Of a stretch of 64,000 bases of DNA, positions 1 to 9,369 are shown one piece after another (the first letter of the stretch is position 1; each line of letters begins with the position of its first letter). Both the position numbers and the translations under genes were made by a program. Origin of the DNA: Ignavibacteriota bacterium (GTDB taxonomy: Bacteria > Bacteroidota > Ignavibacteria > Ignavibacteriales > Melioribacteraceae); NCBI GenBank assembly GCA_016713565.1, contig JADJOX010000008.1, positions 862,915 through 926,914 of the forward strand, in the 5' to 3' direction. The notes below the pieces were generated by a model. It did no database searches. It saw only the letters and a program-made list of their open reading frames with translations, and was not told the origin of the DNA.

Positions 1-705
1 CACGGAATTGCGTGCAGAAATTGTTTTTACGGTGTTGGTAAAAAATATTTAGATGAATTAGCCGCGTATTCAAGAAAACCGGTTATGTCTCTTCAGGATG
101 ATGTTTATCATCCATTTCAGGGTTTGGCTGACTTGATGACTATTTTCGAACATTTTGATAAAAATCCAAAAGGTTTGAAAGTAACAATTGCATGGGCTTA
201 TGCTGATACCCATTCAAAGCCGCTTTCCGTACCGCAAACTCAAGCATTGCTTTTTCCTCGTTATGGCATTGATGTTACTATTGCCAATCCAAAAGAATTC
301 CCATTAAGTCAGAATATTTTGGATAAAGCGCATAAAAATGCTGAAGCTGGAGGAGGAAGTATAAAATTGACAAATGATATGGACGAAGCGTTTGAAGGTG
401 CGCATGTTGTAATTCCAAAAAACTGGGGCGGATTTGGAAAATATTCTGTTAGTGATTACCTTACAAATGAAGCTTCATGTAAAAGAGAAATGGCTGAAAA
501 TTTAGCGAAGTATAAAAGTTGGATCTGCGATGAACGAAGAATTAAATTAGCTGATAAAAACGTAAAACTTATGCATGCGCTGCCGGCAGATAGAAATAAT
601 GAAGTAACGGATGAAATTTTGGATAACCCGAATATTTCAATTGTATTTGATGAAGCAGAAAATAGACTGCATACGGCAAAATCGATTATGTCTTTAACAA
701 TGTAG
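1..705 (+). CDS. ygeW: YgeW-type knotted carbamoyltransferase, 5'-truncated by window edge
   Basis: The frame is open from the first base, so only the C-terminal 234 residues are visible; the N-terminal carbamoyl-phosphate domain lies outside the window. Visible motifs are HGIACRN near the start, the SLQ..VYHPFQGLADL segment (the HPxQ substrate motif of transcarbamylases), WAY....KPLSVPQ and HALPAD (the HCLPxD-like motif), in the order seen in E. coli YgeW rather than in classical OTCase. Family members transfer a carbamoyl group to or from an amine, and YgeW is associated with anaerobic purine catabolism together with a carbamate kinase. A carbamate kinase and nucleobase permeases do lie 13 kb downstream. 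N-acetylornithine or ornithine carbamoyltransferase remains possible because the substrate loop cannot be judged from a fragment. Confidence 0.72.
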   Translation, partial: HGIACRNCFYGVGKKYLDELAAYSRKPVMSLQDDVYHPFQGLADLMTIFEHFDKNPKGLKVTIAWAYADTHSKPLSVPQTQALLFPRYGIDVTIANPKEFPLSQNILDKAHKNAEAGGGSIKLTNDMDEAFEGAHVVIPKNWGGFGKYSVSDYLTNEASCKREMAENLAKYKSWICDERRIKLADKNVKLMHALPADRNNEVTDEILDNPNISIVFDEAENRLHTAKSIMSLTM

Positions 706-745
706 TTCTCTATACCTTGAAGTAAATTTGAACCGCGCATGGTTA

Positions 746-785
746 CAAAAAATAATAAAGGCTTTCGGAATAACCGAAAGCCTTT
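746..785 (-). terminator. Rho-independent terminator of the pirin gene
   Basis: A perfect 12-bp stem (AAAGGCTTTCGG at 757-768 with 774-785) has a 5-nt loop. On the minus strand it is followed by a T-rich run (complement of the A-rich bases 746-756). It lies just after the pirin stop codon and may also stop transcription from the carbamoyltransferase on the plus strand, although that side has no long T tract. Confidence 0.8.
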
Positions 786-789
786 AAAG

Positions 790-1668
790 TTAATCTTCCA
801 AATAACCGAATTTACCGTTATTAAAATCACTGTATGCCTGGAAAATTTCTTTTTTTGTATTCATAACAAAAGGTCCATGAGCTGCTATCGGTTCATCTAT
901 CGGTTCACCGCTCAACACTAAAACTACAGAATCACTCAATGCTTTTATTTTGAAATTTTCGCCATCATTTGCCATAAGCGCTAAATTATCAACCGGTACA
1001 TTTTCGGAATCATTAATTAAAACATTTCCTTCAATTACTAAAACAATTGTGTTAAAATTTGAAGGAAGTTCAATATCAAATTCCGCTCCTTCTTTCAGTT
1101 TCGCGTTGTACATATGTATTGGAGTAAAAGTAGAAGCACTGCCGTTGATACCTTTGTAATTACCCGCAATAACTTCAATTTCGCTTCCATTCTCATCAAG
1201 TTTATGGCGACTGATATCTTCATTTTTTATAGCTTGATATTTCGGATCACTCATTTTGACTTTAGAGGGAAGATTAACCCATAATTGTACCATTTGAAAT
1301 AGTCCGCCTGTTTTACTCCATTCTGTTTCATGATATTCTTTATGGAGGACACCGCCTGCTGCCGTCATCCATTGAACATCACCTTCGCCGATTACACCGC
1401 CGCCGCCACTGCTGTCGTGATGCTCAACTTTTCCTTTATATGCGATTGTTACGGTTTCAAATCCTCTATGCGGATGAACACCTACACCTTTCGGAGTTTC
1501 TGAAGCAGGAAAAGTATATTTGGAGTTATAATCAAGTAATATAAATGGATTCATTCTTTCCATTTCCAAATGATAACTGCCGGGAATAAAATTGTGAACT
1601 CTAAATCCGTCTCCAACCCAGTGGGGTTGAGGTGGTTTTGAAACTAATTCAACTGTTCTTGTTTTCAT
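790..1668 (-). CDS. Pirin family protein
   Basis: A 292-residue bicupin. The N-terminal cupin has the pirin signature HPHRGFETVT followed by HHDSSGG, and GGVLHKEYHE supplies the second pair of metal ligands (His and Glu), so the iron-binding set looks intact. Bacterial pirins are cytoplasmic metal-binding proteins; some have quercetin 2,3-dioxygenase activity and others act as redox-sensitive modulators. The start is supported by AAGGAG seven bases upstream of the ATG. A Crp/Fnr-type regulator lies just upstream on the same strand, 77 bp away, so co-transcription or direct regulation is plausible. Substrate cannot be inferred. Confidence 0.9.
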   Translation of the reverse strand: MKTRTVELVSKPPQPHWVGDGFRVHNFIPGSYHLEMERMNPFILLDYNSKYTFPASETPKGVGVHPHRGFETVTIAYKGKVEHHDSSGGGGVIGEGDVQWMTAAGGVLHKEYHETEWSKTGGLFQMVQLWVNLPSKVKMSDPKYQAIKNEDISRHKLDENGSEIEVIAGNYKGINGSASTFTPIHMYNAKLKEGAEFDIELPSNFNTIVLVIEGNVLINDSENVPVDNLALMANDGENFKIKALSDSVVLVLSGEPIDEPIAAHGPFVMNTKKEIFQAYSDFNNGKFGYLED

Positions 1669-1745
1669 AACATTTCTCCTTGTTAATTTTAATATCGTAA
1701 AATTAACTTAAGTTAAAGCATTATTAATTGATTTATGTTAAGAAA

Positions 1746-2339
1746 TTATTTCTTGCTGTTTCTTAAAGCTAAATCACGGCGAATACGGCTTAAACTTTCT
1801 GGTGTTATTGAAAGATAAGAAGCAACCATGGTTTGAGGAACTCGAAGAAGGATATCAGGATAAGTTTCAACAAATTGAAGATAACGGTCCTCGGCAGATT
1901 GACTCATTAACATTGTTAATCTGTTTTGTAAAACACGAATTTGATTATATAATAATTGTTTATTCAGATCTTTAAAAACCGGAAATAAATCTTCAAGTTT
2001 TTTTAAGAAGGTATCATCAATAAATGCAATTTTAGACGGTTCCAAAGTTTGAATAAAATATTTGGAAGGTTCGTTAAAATAAACAGTTTCGTATTCGGTA
2101 ACGAACCAATTTTCGGGAAAAAACTGCAGGATATGTTCTTTGCCATTTTTATCGAAATAATATTGCCGTAATAGTCCGTCTTCAACAAAGAAAGTATGAC
2201 TGCAAAATTCATTATTTTGAATTAAAAATTCACCTTTCTGATATTCTCTAATTTGGCAATTTTTTTGTATGGAAAAAATCTCATCATCGCTAAGATTTAA
2301 ATTAGATGTTAAATATGATTTTAAACTAAATTCTTTCAT
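1746..2339 (-). CDS. Crp/Fnr-family transcriptional regulator
   Basis: 197 residues with an N-terminal cyclic-nucleotide-binding-like beta roll (about residues 25-120, with YQKGEFLIQNNE and FFVEDGLLRQYYF) and a C-terminal winged helix whose recognition region reads MVASYLSITPESLSRIRRDL, a layout typical of Bacteroidota Crp/Fnr regulators. No cysteine cluster for an Fnr-type iron-sulfur centre is seen, so oxygen sensing by that route is unlikely. It precedes the pirin gene in the same direction. The ligand and regulon are unknown. Confidence 0.88.
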   Translation of the reverse strand: MKEFSLKSYLTSNLNLSDDEIFSIQKNCQIREYQKGEFLIQNNEFCSHTFFVEDGLLRQYYFDKNGKEHILQFFPENWFVTEYETVYFNEPSKYFIQTLEPSKIAFIDDTFLKKLEDLFPVFKDLNKQLLYNQIRVLQNRLTMLMSQSAEDRYLQFVETYPDILLRVPQTMVASYLSITPESLSRIRRDLALRNSKK

Positions 2340-2424
2340 TTATTATAATTTGGGTTTAGTATAGTCAATTAATTTTTTAATATGATTGGATTCACCAAAT
2401 GAATTTACAATTACAAATAAAAAA

Positions 2425-3312
2425 TTATTTTAAAATTTTAATTTCATTATCAAATAAATTAACTCCGCCTTTAACGCCAAAATCAAGGGTTGTAACATTA
2501 TATGCAATAGAAATTTTTTCTTTTGCAAATCGATTTTTAATAGATATAATTGCGTCACTTACTGCTTTCTGATAATCGTCATTATTCTTAAATTTAATCC
2601 AAAACCTTAATTGAAAATTGTATGAAGAACTTCCAATGTTAGTATAGTAAAAATCTATAGTTTCACCTGTTAATAATTCAGGTATTTTTTTCATCTCGTC
2701 AAGCGCTACATCTTTAACATGATTTAAATCATCGCCGTATGAAACGCCTGTTTCAAGTACAATTCTTCGTTTCTGAAATGTTGAAAAATTTGTAAAAGTG
2801 TTGCTGTAAATAATTTGGTTAGGAACAAAAACTTCTTGACCCGGAACCGTATTTATTGTAGTTGTCAGCCATCCTATTTCATTTACTGTTCCATAAGCGC
2901 CGTCAATTAATACCCAATCACCCTTTTTAAAGGGACTCTGAATGCTTAATAAAAATCCGGCAAAAACATTTGATGCAATATCCTTAAATGCGAAACCAGC
3001 GACAATTCCAATAATTCCCGCACCTGATAAAATTTTAGTTACAACTTTTTCTAAGCCTAATATTTGCAAAGCAAATAATGTCCCTGAAAATAAAAACAAA
3101 AAATAAATTATAGATGAAATAATTTTGGTAATCTCGAAATTTCTTTTTAACACTCTAGAAAAAAATTTTTTACTTAATTTAACAATTAGCTTTGCGAGCA
3201 AATAAAACAAGATAAAAACTATAATTGCCAGAATTATCTCCGGAATAAAGCTAACAGCTTCTTTTTGCCAGCTCTCTAAAATTGATTCTACATTGTTTAC
3301 TTGAGTTATCAT
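2425..3312 (-). CDS. Small-conductance mechanosensitive channel (MscS family)
   Basis: 295 residues, close to the usual MscS length of about 280-300. Three hydrophobic helices are followed by the pore-lining Gly/Ala-rich segment (GAGIIGIVAGFAFKDIASN) and the cytoplasmic beta domain beginning SPFKKGDWVLIDG with GTVNEIGWLTTTI. MscS channels sit in the inner membrane and release small solutes during hypoosmotic shock. The gene stands alone between a Crp/Fnr regulator and a DUF308 membrane protein, both on the same strand but with spacers over 80 bp. Confidence 0.93.
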   Translation of the reverse strand: MITQVNNVESILESWQKEAVSFIPEIILAIIVFILFYLLAKLIVKLSKKFFSRVLKRNFEITKIISSIIYFLFLFSGTLFALQILGLEKVVTKILSGAGIIGIVAGFAFKDIASNVFAGFLLSIQSPFKKGDWVLIDGAYGTVNEIGWLTTTINTVPGQEVFVPNQIIYSNTFTNFSTFQKRRIVLETGVSYGDDLNHVKDVALDEMKKIPELLTGETIDFYYTNIGSSSYNFQLRFWIKFKNNDDYQKAVSDAIISIKNRFAKEKISIAYNVTTLDFGVKGGVNLFDNEIKILK

Positions 3313-3445
3313 AAAATGAAAATATAGTAATAGATTTAGTTATCTGGTTTTGTATAAATAAATGAAATTTTAATACAAGTTAACCAATTAAAGTTAATTT
3401 GTATTAAGGAGTTTTTTATAAGGAAATTATTTATTGCATAAGTTA

Positions 3446-4084
3446 TTATTTCTTTAGTTCGTTTTCAATTTCCAATCTAATTGAATTGTATTTTTGATTG
3501 AACTTCTCTGGGATAGAATTTGCTACATTGTGTAATCTCTTTAATCTAAACGATATTAGAACGCTGAATATACCTGTAGCAATAAATGCCAGACCTGTCC
3601 AAACTACAATTGTTATTCCCGCAAAAAGCGGATTCCAAATTAGTATAAATGAAAATAGTAGTCCCAAAACTGCAAAAAGCATTAAAAATTTCCAATTTTT
3701 TATTCCAAAGTTTTTTAATTCAAGCGAAAAACTTATTGAAGAAATGGAGCGAAACATAACTAAAAATCCAACATAAAATGGTAGAGTTGTTAATGATATA
3801 GCTGGATTCAATATGAGCATATTACCTAATACAAAAGTAATGATACCGAAAGTTAGTGACCAACCCCAACTATCAATTTCATCTTTATTTGAAATTGAGA
3901 ATATGATTTCCGAAAATCCCGAAATAAGAAATGAAATACTAAATAAAATTGATAAAGCAACATATGATTCGAGTGGAGACAAAAATGTATATAAACCAAT
4001 TAAGATGAAAATAATACCGACAATTAAAGGCATGTACCAATGTTTAATTGAGTTATTAATGGTTTTGAAAAAGCTGTTTGCCAT
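3446..4084 (-). CDS. HdeD/DUF308 family membrane protein
   Basis: 212 residues with six predicted membrane helices in three hairpins, the DUF308/HdeD pattern (for example LIVGIIFILIGLYTFLSP and WGWSLTFGIITFVLGNMLILNP), followed by a charged C-terminal tail of about 25 residues. HdeD in E. coli is an inner-membrane protein linked to acid resistance at high cell density; function elsewhere is mostly unknown. The assignment rests on the repeating glycine-rich hairpins and length; no catalytic motif is present. Confidence 0.8.
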   Translation of the reverse strand: MANSFFKTINNSIKHWYMPLIVGIIFILIGLYTFLSPLESYVALSILFSISFLISGFSEIIFSISNKDEIDSWGWSLTFGIITFVLGNMLILNPAISLTTLPFYVGFLVMFRSISSISFSLELKNFGIKNWKFLMLFAVLGLLFSFILIWNPLFAGITIVVWTGLAFIATGIFSVLISFRLKRLHNVANSIPEKFNQKYNSIRLEIENELKK

Positions 4085-4345
4085 ATCTTTATCTTCTTAA
4101 ATTTATAAATATTAGAAAAATAATTACTATAAAAAAGTAAGAAATTTGGATTATAATAAAAAGATTTAAATGAAATAAAGTTAAAATGTTCTAAAATTAA
4201 TAATATTGAATGTTTTGATCAATAAAAATTAAACATAAACAAAGAATTTATGATCTGCGGATAAATCAAAAAATTTAGTAAATTTTAATGCATCCAATAA
4301 TCGAAATACTTTTAACTGATTTTTTTAATTATTTAATAGAAATAT

Positions 4346-5605
4346 ATGCTGAACAACTATTGTTATAAATGCTTTAATTGTAAGTCGGAATTTAATTCTA
4401 GTGAAATTGAAAGTAACGAAATTTATCTATGTCCAAAATGCGGAAAATTAGAAAAAAATAAACCGCTTGTTGGAGTTTTGGAGATAATTTATGACTACAA
4501 CCATATAAGTCAGAAGATCACTAAAAAAGAGTTTTTAGAAAAAAGTGCCGGTAAATTTTGGCAGTATCCTTATTTGTGGCCGATAAAATTTAAGAATAAT
4601 GAAATTGATCATATATCGGAAACAAAACTTAACAAACTTGTACTTTCCGAAAATCCGATTTCCAAAATAAATTATGGAAATAAAGTAATAAAGATTTTTG
4701 ACGATTCAAGAAATCCTACTTTATCGTATAAAGATAGAGCATCAATATTAGTCGCAGTAAAAGCAATTCAATTAGGAATAAATGAAATTTCTGCCGCGTC
4801 TACAGGAAATGCGGGTTCTTCACTTGCCGGAATTTGTGCAAGACTTGGTTTAAGATCAAATATCTTTGTGCCGAAAAATATTCCGGAAAGCAAGCGTATA
4901 CAAATACAATCATTTGGGGCAAATATTTTTGTAGTTGACGGAGATTATGATTTGGCGTTTGATCTTTGTTTGGAAATTTCAAAAAAGAAAAATTGGTATA
5001 ACAGAAACACGGCCTATAATCCGCTTACAATTGAAGGAAAAAAATCTTCCATTTACGATATGTTTATTTCATTGAACGGGAATTTGCCGGAAAATATTTT
5101 TATTCCTGTTGGTGATGGCGTTATAATTTCGGGAATTTATAAAGGTATAAGAGAATTATTTGAACTTGGATGGATTGAAAATTTACCAAAATTAATTGCA
5201 GTTCAAGCTGAAGGCAGCAGTGCAATTGCTGATTATCTGGAATACGGAAATTATGAATACAAACCTGCTGTTACAATTGCCGACAGCATTAATGCCGGAG
5301 CTCCGAGAAATTTATATTCAGCCGTTGAAGCAATTAAAAATACAAATGGAAAGGGAATTAAAGTCAGTGATGAGGAAATTATATTCGCGCAAAAAATATT
5401 ATCAAGGCAATTTGGAATTCTAGCCGAACCCGCGGCTTCGGCTTCTTTTGCGGGTTATATAAAATTATCAAACAAAAATGAATTATACGGTGATTCAATA
5501 ATTATGATAACCGGAAACGGATTGAAAGATATTTTATCACTCAAAAGCTGGAATTCAATCCCCGAAGTTAAATCATATGAAAATTGGATTAACGAATTAA
5601 TTTAA
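4346..5605 (+). CDS. Threonine synthase-like PLP enzyme
   Basis: 419 residues of fold-type II PLP enzyme. The N-terminus carries a zinc-ribbon-like pair (CYKCFNC and CPKCG) typical of one threonine synthase group. The Schiff-base lysine lies in NPTLSYKDRAS, and STGNAGSSLAG is the phosphate/cofactor loop. Threonine synthase converts O-phosphohomoserine to threonine. No hom or thrB lies nearby; the next gene is a MobA/MocA-like nucleotidyltransferase, and a YgeW-like gene is upstream. In the E. coli yge region the PLP enzyme YgeX (diaminopropionate ammonia-lyase) occupies a comparable place, so an ammonia-lyase role is an alternative, though the sequence looks more like ThrC. Confidence 0.82.
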   Translation: MLNNYCYKCFNCKSEFNSSEIESNEIYLCPKCGKLEKNKPLVGVLEIIYDYNHISQKITKKEFLEKSAGKFWQYPYLWPIKFKNNEIDHISETKLNKLVLSENPISKINYGNKVIKIFDDSRNPTLSYKDRASILVAVKAIQLGINEISAASTGNAGSSLAGICARLGLRSNIFVPKNIPESKRIQIQSFGANIFVVDGDYDLAFDLCLEISKKKNWYNRNTAYNPLTIEGKKSSIYDMFISLNGNLPENIFIPVGDGVIISGIYKGIRELFELGWIENLPKLIAVQAEGSSAIADYLEYGNYEYKPAVTIADSINAGAPRNLYSAVEAIKNTNGKGIKVSDEEIIFAQKILSRQFGILAEPAASASFAGYIKLSNKNELYGDSIIMITGNGLKDILSLKSWNSIPEVKSYENWINELI

Positions 5606-5664
5606 AAATATAAATAGATACATTATAGTTTAATAAATCATTTTAAATTAACTTTAATTATAAA

Positions 5665-6300
5665 ATGATTTCTAACTCTACTAACAGTTCTGCAATTCAA
5701 AATTATGGTGCAATTTATTTGAACGGATTAATAATTACCGCAGGTTTATCTAAACGAATGGGCGACTTTAAACCATTGTTGACTTATAAAGGCATTTCTT
5801 TTCTTGCGAACATTATTTTAAAACTTAATCTAATTTGCAGGAAGATTATCATTGTTACAGGTTTTAATTCGCAAAAAATTATTGACGAAATAAATAATCT
5901 TCCTGAAAATATTAAAGAAAAAATTGAGATCATATACAACTCTAATTATGAAAATGGAATGTTCACTTCACTTCAATGCGGTTTGACAAATTGTTATTCC
6001 GACTTTGTAATTTATCATTTTGTCGATCAGCCGAATATACCTGAAGTATTTTATAATGAATTAATTTCAATAAATAATACTCAGTTTGATTGGATACAGC
6101 CAAAATTCAATGGCGAAAAAGGACACCCGATTGTTTTTAATCAAAAAGTTATAAAAAAAATTATCGCCGCCGATTTTAATTCAAACCTAAGAAATCTTTC
6201 AGCATCAGAAGAAATAAATAAATATTTTTGGGAATGTAAATACAGAGAAATTCTTTTTGACGCTGATACTCAAGGAGATTTTGCGAAAATTAATAAATAA
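5665..6300 (+). CDS. MobA/MocA-like nucleotidyltransferase
   Basis: 211 residues. The diagnostic N-terminal loop LIITAGLSKRMGDFKPLL (residues about 22-39) matches the LAAGxSxRMGxxK nucleotide-binding motif of MobA-like NTP transferases, and YHFVDQPNIP fits the metal-binding D-Q-P motif of the MocA/YgfJ branch, which transfers CMP or GMP to molybdopterin for molybdenum hydroxylases such as xanthine dehydrogenase. The first 20 residues precede the family start and could be an over-extension; TTG at 5719 within this segment is an alternative. The gene begins 59 bp after the threonine-synthase-like gene and ends 5 bp before the lipocalin. No molybdenum hydroxylase is in the window. Confidence 0.85.
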   Translation: MISNSTNSSAIQNYGAIYLNGLIITAGLSKRMGDFKPLLTYKGISFLANIILKLNLICRKIIIVTGFNSQKIIDEINNLPENIKEKIEIIYNSNYENGMFTSLQCGLTNCYSDFVIYHFVDQPNIPEVFYNELISINNTQFDWIQPKFNGEKGHPIVFNQKVIKKIIAADFNSNLRNLSASEEINKYFWECKYREILFDADTQGDFAKINK

Positions 6301-6305
6301 ATAAC

Positions 6306-6851
6306 ATGAAAATAAAACTAATTCAATCATTAACTTTTCTTTTTATTCTGCCGATATTTTATTTTTCCCAAACTGATGATTATAATAAAATAACAACTGT
6401 AGATTCAGTAGATTTGAATAAGTATGTTGGTACTTGGTATGAAATTGCGAAAATCCCTAATTCGTTTCAAGATCAATGTGTAAAAAATACAACGGCAACA
6501 TATAAAATAAACAACGAAGGCGATATTGAAGTAGTGAATAAATGTATTGATGAAAAAGGCGAATTTGATTCCGCTGATGGAATTGCGAGAGTCGTTGATA
6601 AAAAATCAAATTCTAAATTGGAAGTTAGTTTTGTAAGTATTTTTGGTTGGAATATTTTTTGGGGAGATTATTGGATTTTAGGCTTGGACAAAAATTATAA
6701 ATATGCCGCTATCGGTACGCCTTCCAAAAAATACGGCTGGATTTTGAGCAGAACTCCAAAATTGAGTAAAGAAGAAATGGAAATATGCTTTTCAATATTT
6801 GAGAAAAACGGATACTCAAGAAAGTTATTTGAGTTGGATAAGCAAGAATAA
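6306..6851 (+). CDS. Blc-type bacterial lipocalin
   Basis: 181 residues: a signal peptide ending near FYFSQ, then the lipocalin signature NKYVGTWYEIAKIPNSFQ (GxW at the first strand) and a conserved C-terminal segment around YGWILSRTPKLS. E. coli Blc is an outer-membrane lipoprotein; here no lipobox cysteine follows the signal peptide, so a soluble periplasmic form is more likely. Bacterial lipocalins bind lipids or other hydrophobic ligands and are linked to envelope stress. It starts 5 bp after the previous stop, suggesting co-transcription with the nucleotidyltransferase and possibly the GH97 gene 26 bp downstream. Confidence 0.92.
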   Translation: MKIKLIQSLTFLFILPIFYFSQTDDYNKITTVDSVDLNKYVGTWYEIAKIPNSFQDQCVKNTTATYKINNEGDIEVVNKCIDEKGEFDSADGIARVVDKKSNSKLEVSFVSIFGWNIFWGDYWILGLDKNYKYAAIGTPSKKYGWILSRTPKLSKEEMEICFSIFEKNGYSRKLFELDKQE

Positions 6852-6877
6852 AATATAAAATAAATTTAGAGTTAAAA

Positions 6878-8833
6878 ATGAAAATCAAATTTCTATTTGT
6901 GTTCTTAATGGTTTTGTTTGTAAATGTATTTTCTCAAAATTATGTTTTAAAATCACCAGATGGAAAACTATCAGCCAAAGTTGAAAATAATAACGGGTTA
7001 AGATATACTTTTTCATTTAACGAAACGAACATACTTGAAAACTGTGAAATTGCTATAAATATAGACGGGGAATTATTTCCTTCAAAAAATGAGAAAATAA
7101 TTAATTTCAGAAATTCTGAGATAAAAGAAAAAATATTCCCTCCGGTTTCCCAAAAAACTTCCGTGATTGAAAATCAGTGCAATGAATTATTATTAGTTTA
7201 CGCCAATAATATTTGGGTTGATTTCAGAGCTTACAATAATGGTTTTGCGTATAGAATAATCAGCAATTTTGACAAACAAATTAAAGTTGTTAATGAAATT
7301 GTTGACCTTAATTTTTCTCAAAATTTTTCAATTTACTTCCCAGAAGAGGAAAGTTTTATTTCACATTATGAAAGAATATATAAATACATTAAACTTAATG
7401 AAATAAAAGAAAATCAATTTTGTTCATTGCCGGCATTGGTCGATTGCAATAACGGACTTAAAATCGGTATAACCGAATCGGGACTTTACAGCTATCCAAA
7501 TTTATTTTTATCCGGAAGTTTGTCAAATAAATTGAAAGGAATATTTCCAAAATATGTTATCAAATCAGAACCAAAAGAATCTTCAGACCGATCGGAAATA
7601 ATTACAGAAGATAATTTTATTTCTTCATCCAATGGAAATAGGAATTTTCCATGGCGTATTTTTATGGTAAGCGAAAAGGATAAAGAACTTATAGAAAATC
7701 AATTAGTTTATATTTTATCTGATTCAAGCGTTATTAAAGAAACAAGTTGGATTAAACCCGGGAAAGTTGCATGGGATTGGTGGAATGCTCTTAACATTTA
7801 CGGCGTTGATTTTGAATCTGGCATTAATACAAATACATATAAATATTATATCGACTTTGCAAACAAGTACGGTTTGGAATATATTATTCTTGATGAAGGC
7901 TGGTCGAAAACTACAACAAATATTTTGGAAAGTAATGATAACCTCGATTTGAAAGAATTAATAGAATACGGAAAAAGCAAAAATGTGAGTGTAATACTAT
8001 GGGTTTTATGGAAACCTTTGGATGAAAAATTGGAAGAAGTTTTAGATCTCTTTAAGGAACTTGGTGTTAAAGGAATTAAAGTAGATTTTATGCAAAGAGC
8101 TGATCAGAAAATGGTTGAATATTATGAAAAGGTTTTAATTGAGGCTGCCGAGCGTCATTTACTTGTCGATTTTCACGGAGCCTATAAACCAAGCGGTTTG
8201 TTTAGAAAATATCCGAATTATATTTCAAACGAAGGCGTAAAAGGATTGGAAAATTGCAAGTGGAGTGAAGAAATTACTCCGGCTTATGATTGTACAATTC
8301 CTTTTATCAGAATGTTAGCCGGACCAATGGATTATACGCCGGGCGCTATGATAAATTCAGAAGAAGGAAATTTTAAATCAATTTTTTCAAAACCGATGAG
8401 CCAAGGAACTCGCGCCCATCAAATTGCGCTTTACGCTATTTATGAAAGTCCGCTGCAAATGTTAGCTGATTGTCCCTCAAACTATTATGCAAATCCAATA
8501 TCCGCTGAATTTATTTCTAAATTTCCAACTACTTGGGATGACACTCATGTTATTGACGGTAAAGTTGGTGAATTCGTGATTGTCGCACGTAAAAAAGACA
8601 ATGTATGGTATATTGGCGGTATTACAAATTGGACTGAAAGAAATTTAGAGATAAAATTAGATTTTGTGGATAAACAATTATATAATATCAATTTGGCTGT
8701 TGACGGTAAAAATGCAAATAAATATGCGAGCGACATAAAATTTTCAGAAGGTAAAATTTCAAAAGGGGAAACTCTGAAATTACATTTGGCAAAAGGCGGA
8801 GGATTTGCGGCAATTCTAAATGCTGTGAATTAA
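6878..8833 (+). CDS. Glycoside hydrolase family 97 enzyme (alpha-glucosidase/alpha-galactosidase type)
   Basis: 651 residues with a signal peptide (cleavage after FSQ, about residue 20), the GH97 N-terminal beta-super-sandwich starting YVLKSPDGKLSAKV, a TIM barrel beginning near WIKPGKVAWDWWNALN, and a C-terminal beta domain. The barrel contains GIKVDFMQRADQ, the region that holds the retaining nucleophile in some members, and SNEGVKGLE and WSEEITPAYD, which carry conserved glutamates. GH97 enzymes are periplasmic or surface exo-acting alpha-glycosidases. Whether this is an inverting alpha-glucosidase or a retaining alpha-galactosidase cannot be decided by eye. No SusC/SusD pair is adjacent. 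Confidence 0.93.
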   Translation: MKIKFLFVFLMVLFVNVFSQNYVLKSPDGKLSAKVENNNGLRYTFSFNETNILENCEIAINIDGELFPSKNEKIINFRNSEIKEKIFPPVSQKTSVIENQCNELLLVYANNIWVDFRAYNNGFAYRIISNFDKQIKVVNEIVDLNFSQNFSIYFPEEESFISHYERIYKYIKLNEIKENQFCSLPALVDCNNGLKIGITESGLYSYPNLFLSGSLSNKLKGIFPKYVIKSEPKESSDRSEIITEDNFISSSNGNRNFPWRIFMVSEKDKELIENQLVYILSDSSVIKETSWIKPGKVAWDWWNALNIYGVDFESGINTNTYKYYIDFANKYGLEYIILDEGWSKTTTNILESNDNLDLKELIEYGKSKNVSVILWVLWKPLDEKLEEVLDLFKELGVKGIKVDFMQRADQKMVEYYEKVLIEAAERHLLVDFHGAYKPSGLFRKYPNYISNEGVKGLENCKWSEEITPAYDCTIPFIRMLAGPMDYTPGAMINSEEGNFKSIFSKPMSQGTRAHQIALYAIYESPLQMLADCPSNYYANPISAEFISKFPTTWDDTHVIDGKVGEFVIVARKKDNVWYIGGITNWTERNLEIKLDFVDKQLYNINLAVDGKNANKYASDIKFSEGKISKGETLKLHLAKGGGFAAILNAVN

Positions 8834-8841
8834 TAAAGCCA

Positions 8842-9369
8842 TCAAGAAAAACTGATCTCAACTTTATTAATAACTTCAATCCAAGAGCAAATTATTGGAA
8901 ATTCATTAATATTTGCGGAAAGTTTTTTATTAGATGGTAAAAAAGTAATATTCACAATTTTATTTTGAACTAAATTTTTTGTAAATAGATAAAATTTACT
9001 TTCAGAGTTTTTTGTGACCATCTTCAAAATATAGCTTTTATTTTTATCCACAAAAGTTGCGCATTTAATTTCGTCTTTATTTATAATAGAAGCGGCTGCT
9101 AAAAAGCATTCTTCATTACTGTTTTTCCCGGATTTTTCTTCAAGTTCTAAAATAATTTTACCAAAAGAATTTTGTTCTTCAATTCTCTTGTAAAGTTTTT
9201 CTAGTGTAGAATCCTCTGTCGGTTTTTTAAGGTCGGCATTCAATTGTTTCAGAAAATCTAATTCTTTTTCAAACTTGCTTTCATTTGCAAATATGAATTT
9301 ATATGTATCCTCTGAAAGGGATTCTGGATACATTATATATTTGAATAGATCTTGTTCTGTTATGTCCAT
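8842..9369 (-). CDS. Hypothetical protein, soluble
   Basis: 175 residues, no signal peptide or membrane helix. The N-terminal half is acidic and helical (ESLSEDTYKFIF, FEKELDFLKQLNADLKK, a possible short coiled coil); the C-terminal half looks like beta strands (KCATFVDKNKSYILKMV, KIVNITFLPSNKKL). The N-terminal part, starting with a short 'D-x-x-x-Y-I-x-x-P' element, resembles regulators that scaffold other proteins, but I recognise no family. It converges on GH97 with 8 bp between stops and has an open AT-rich region upstream. Confidence 0.6.
   Translation of the reverse strand: MDITEQDLFKYIMYPESLSEDTYKFIFANESKFEKELDFLKQLNADLKKPTEDSTLEKLYKRIEEQNSFGKIILELEEKSGKNSNEECFLAAASIINKDEIKCATFVDKNKSYILKMVTKNSESKFYLFTKNLVQNKIVNITFLPSNKKLSANINEFPIICSWIEVINKVEISFS

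Noticed and set aside
5196..5423. Overlapping frame inside the threonine-synthase-like gene and similar shadows in other genes
   Set aside because: They lie within clearly conserved genes in another frame, with no ribosome site or family similarity.
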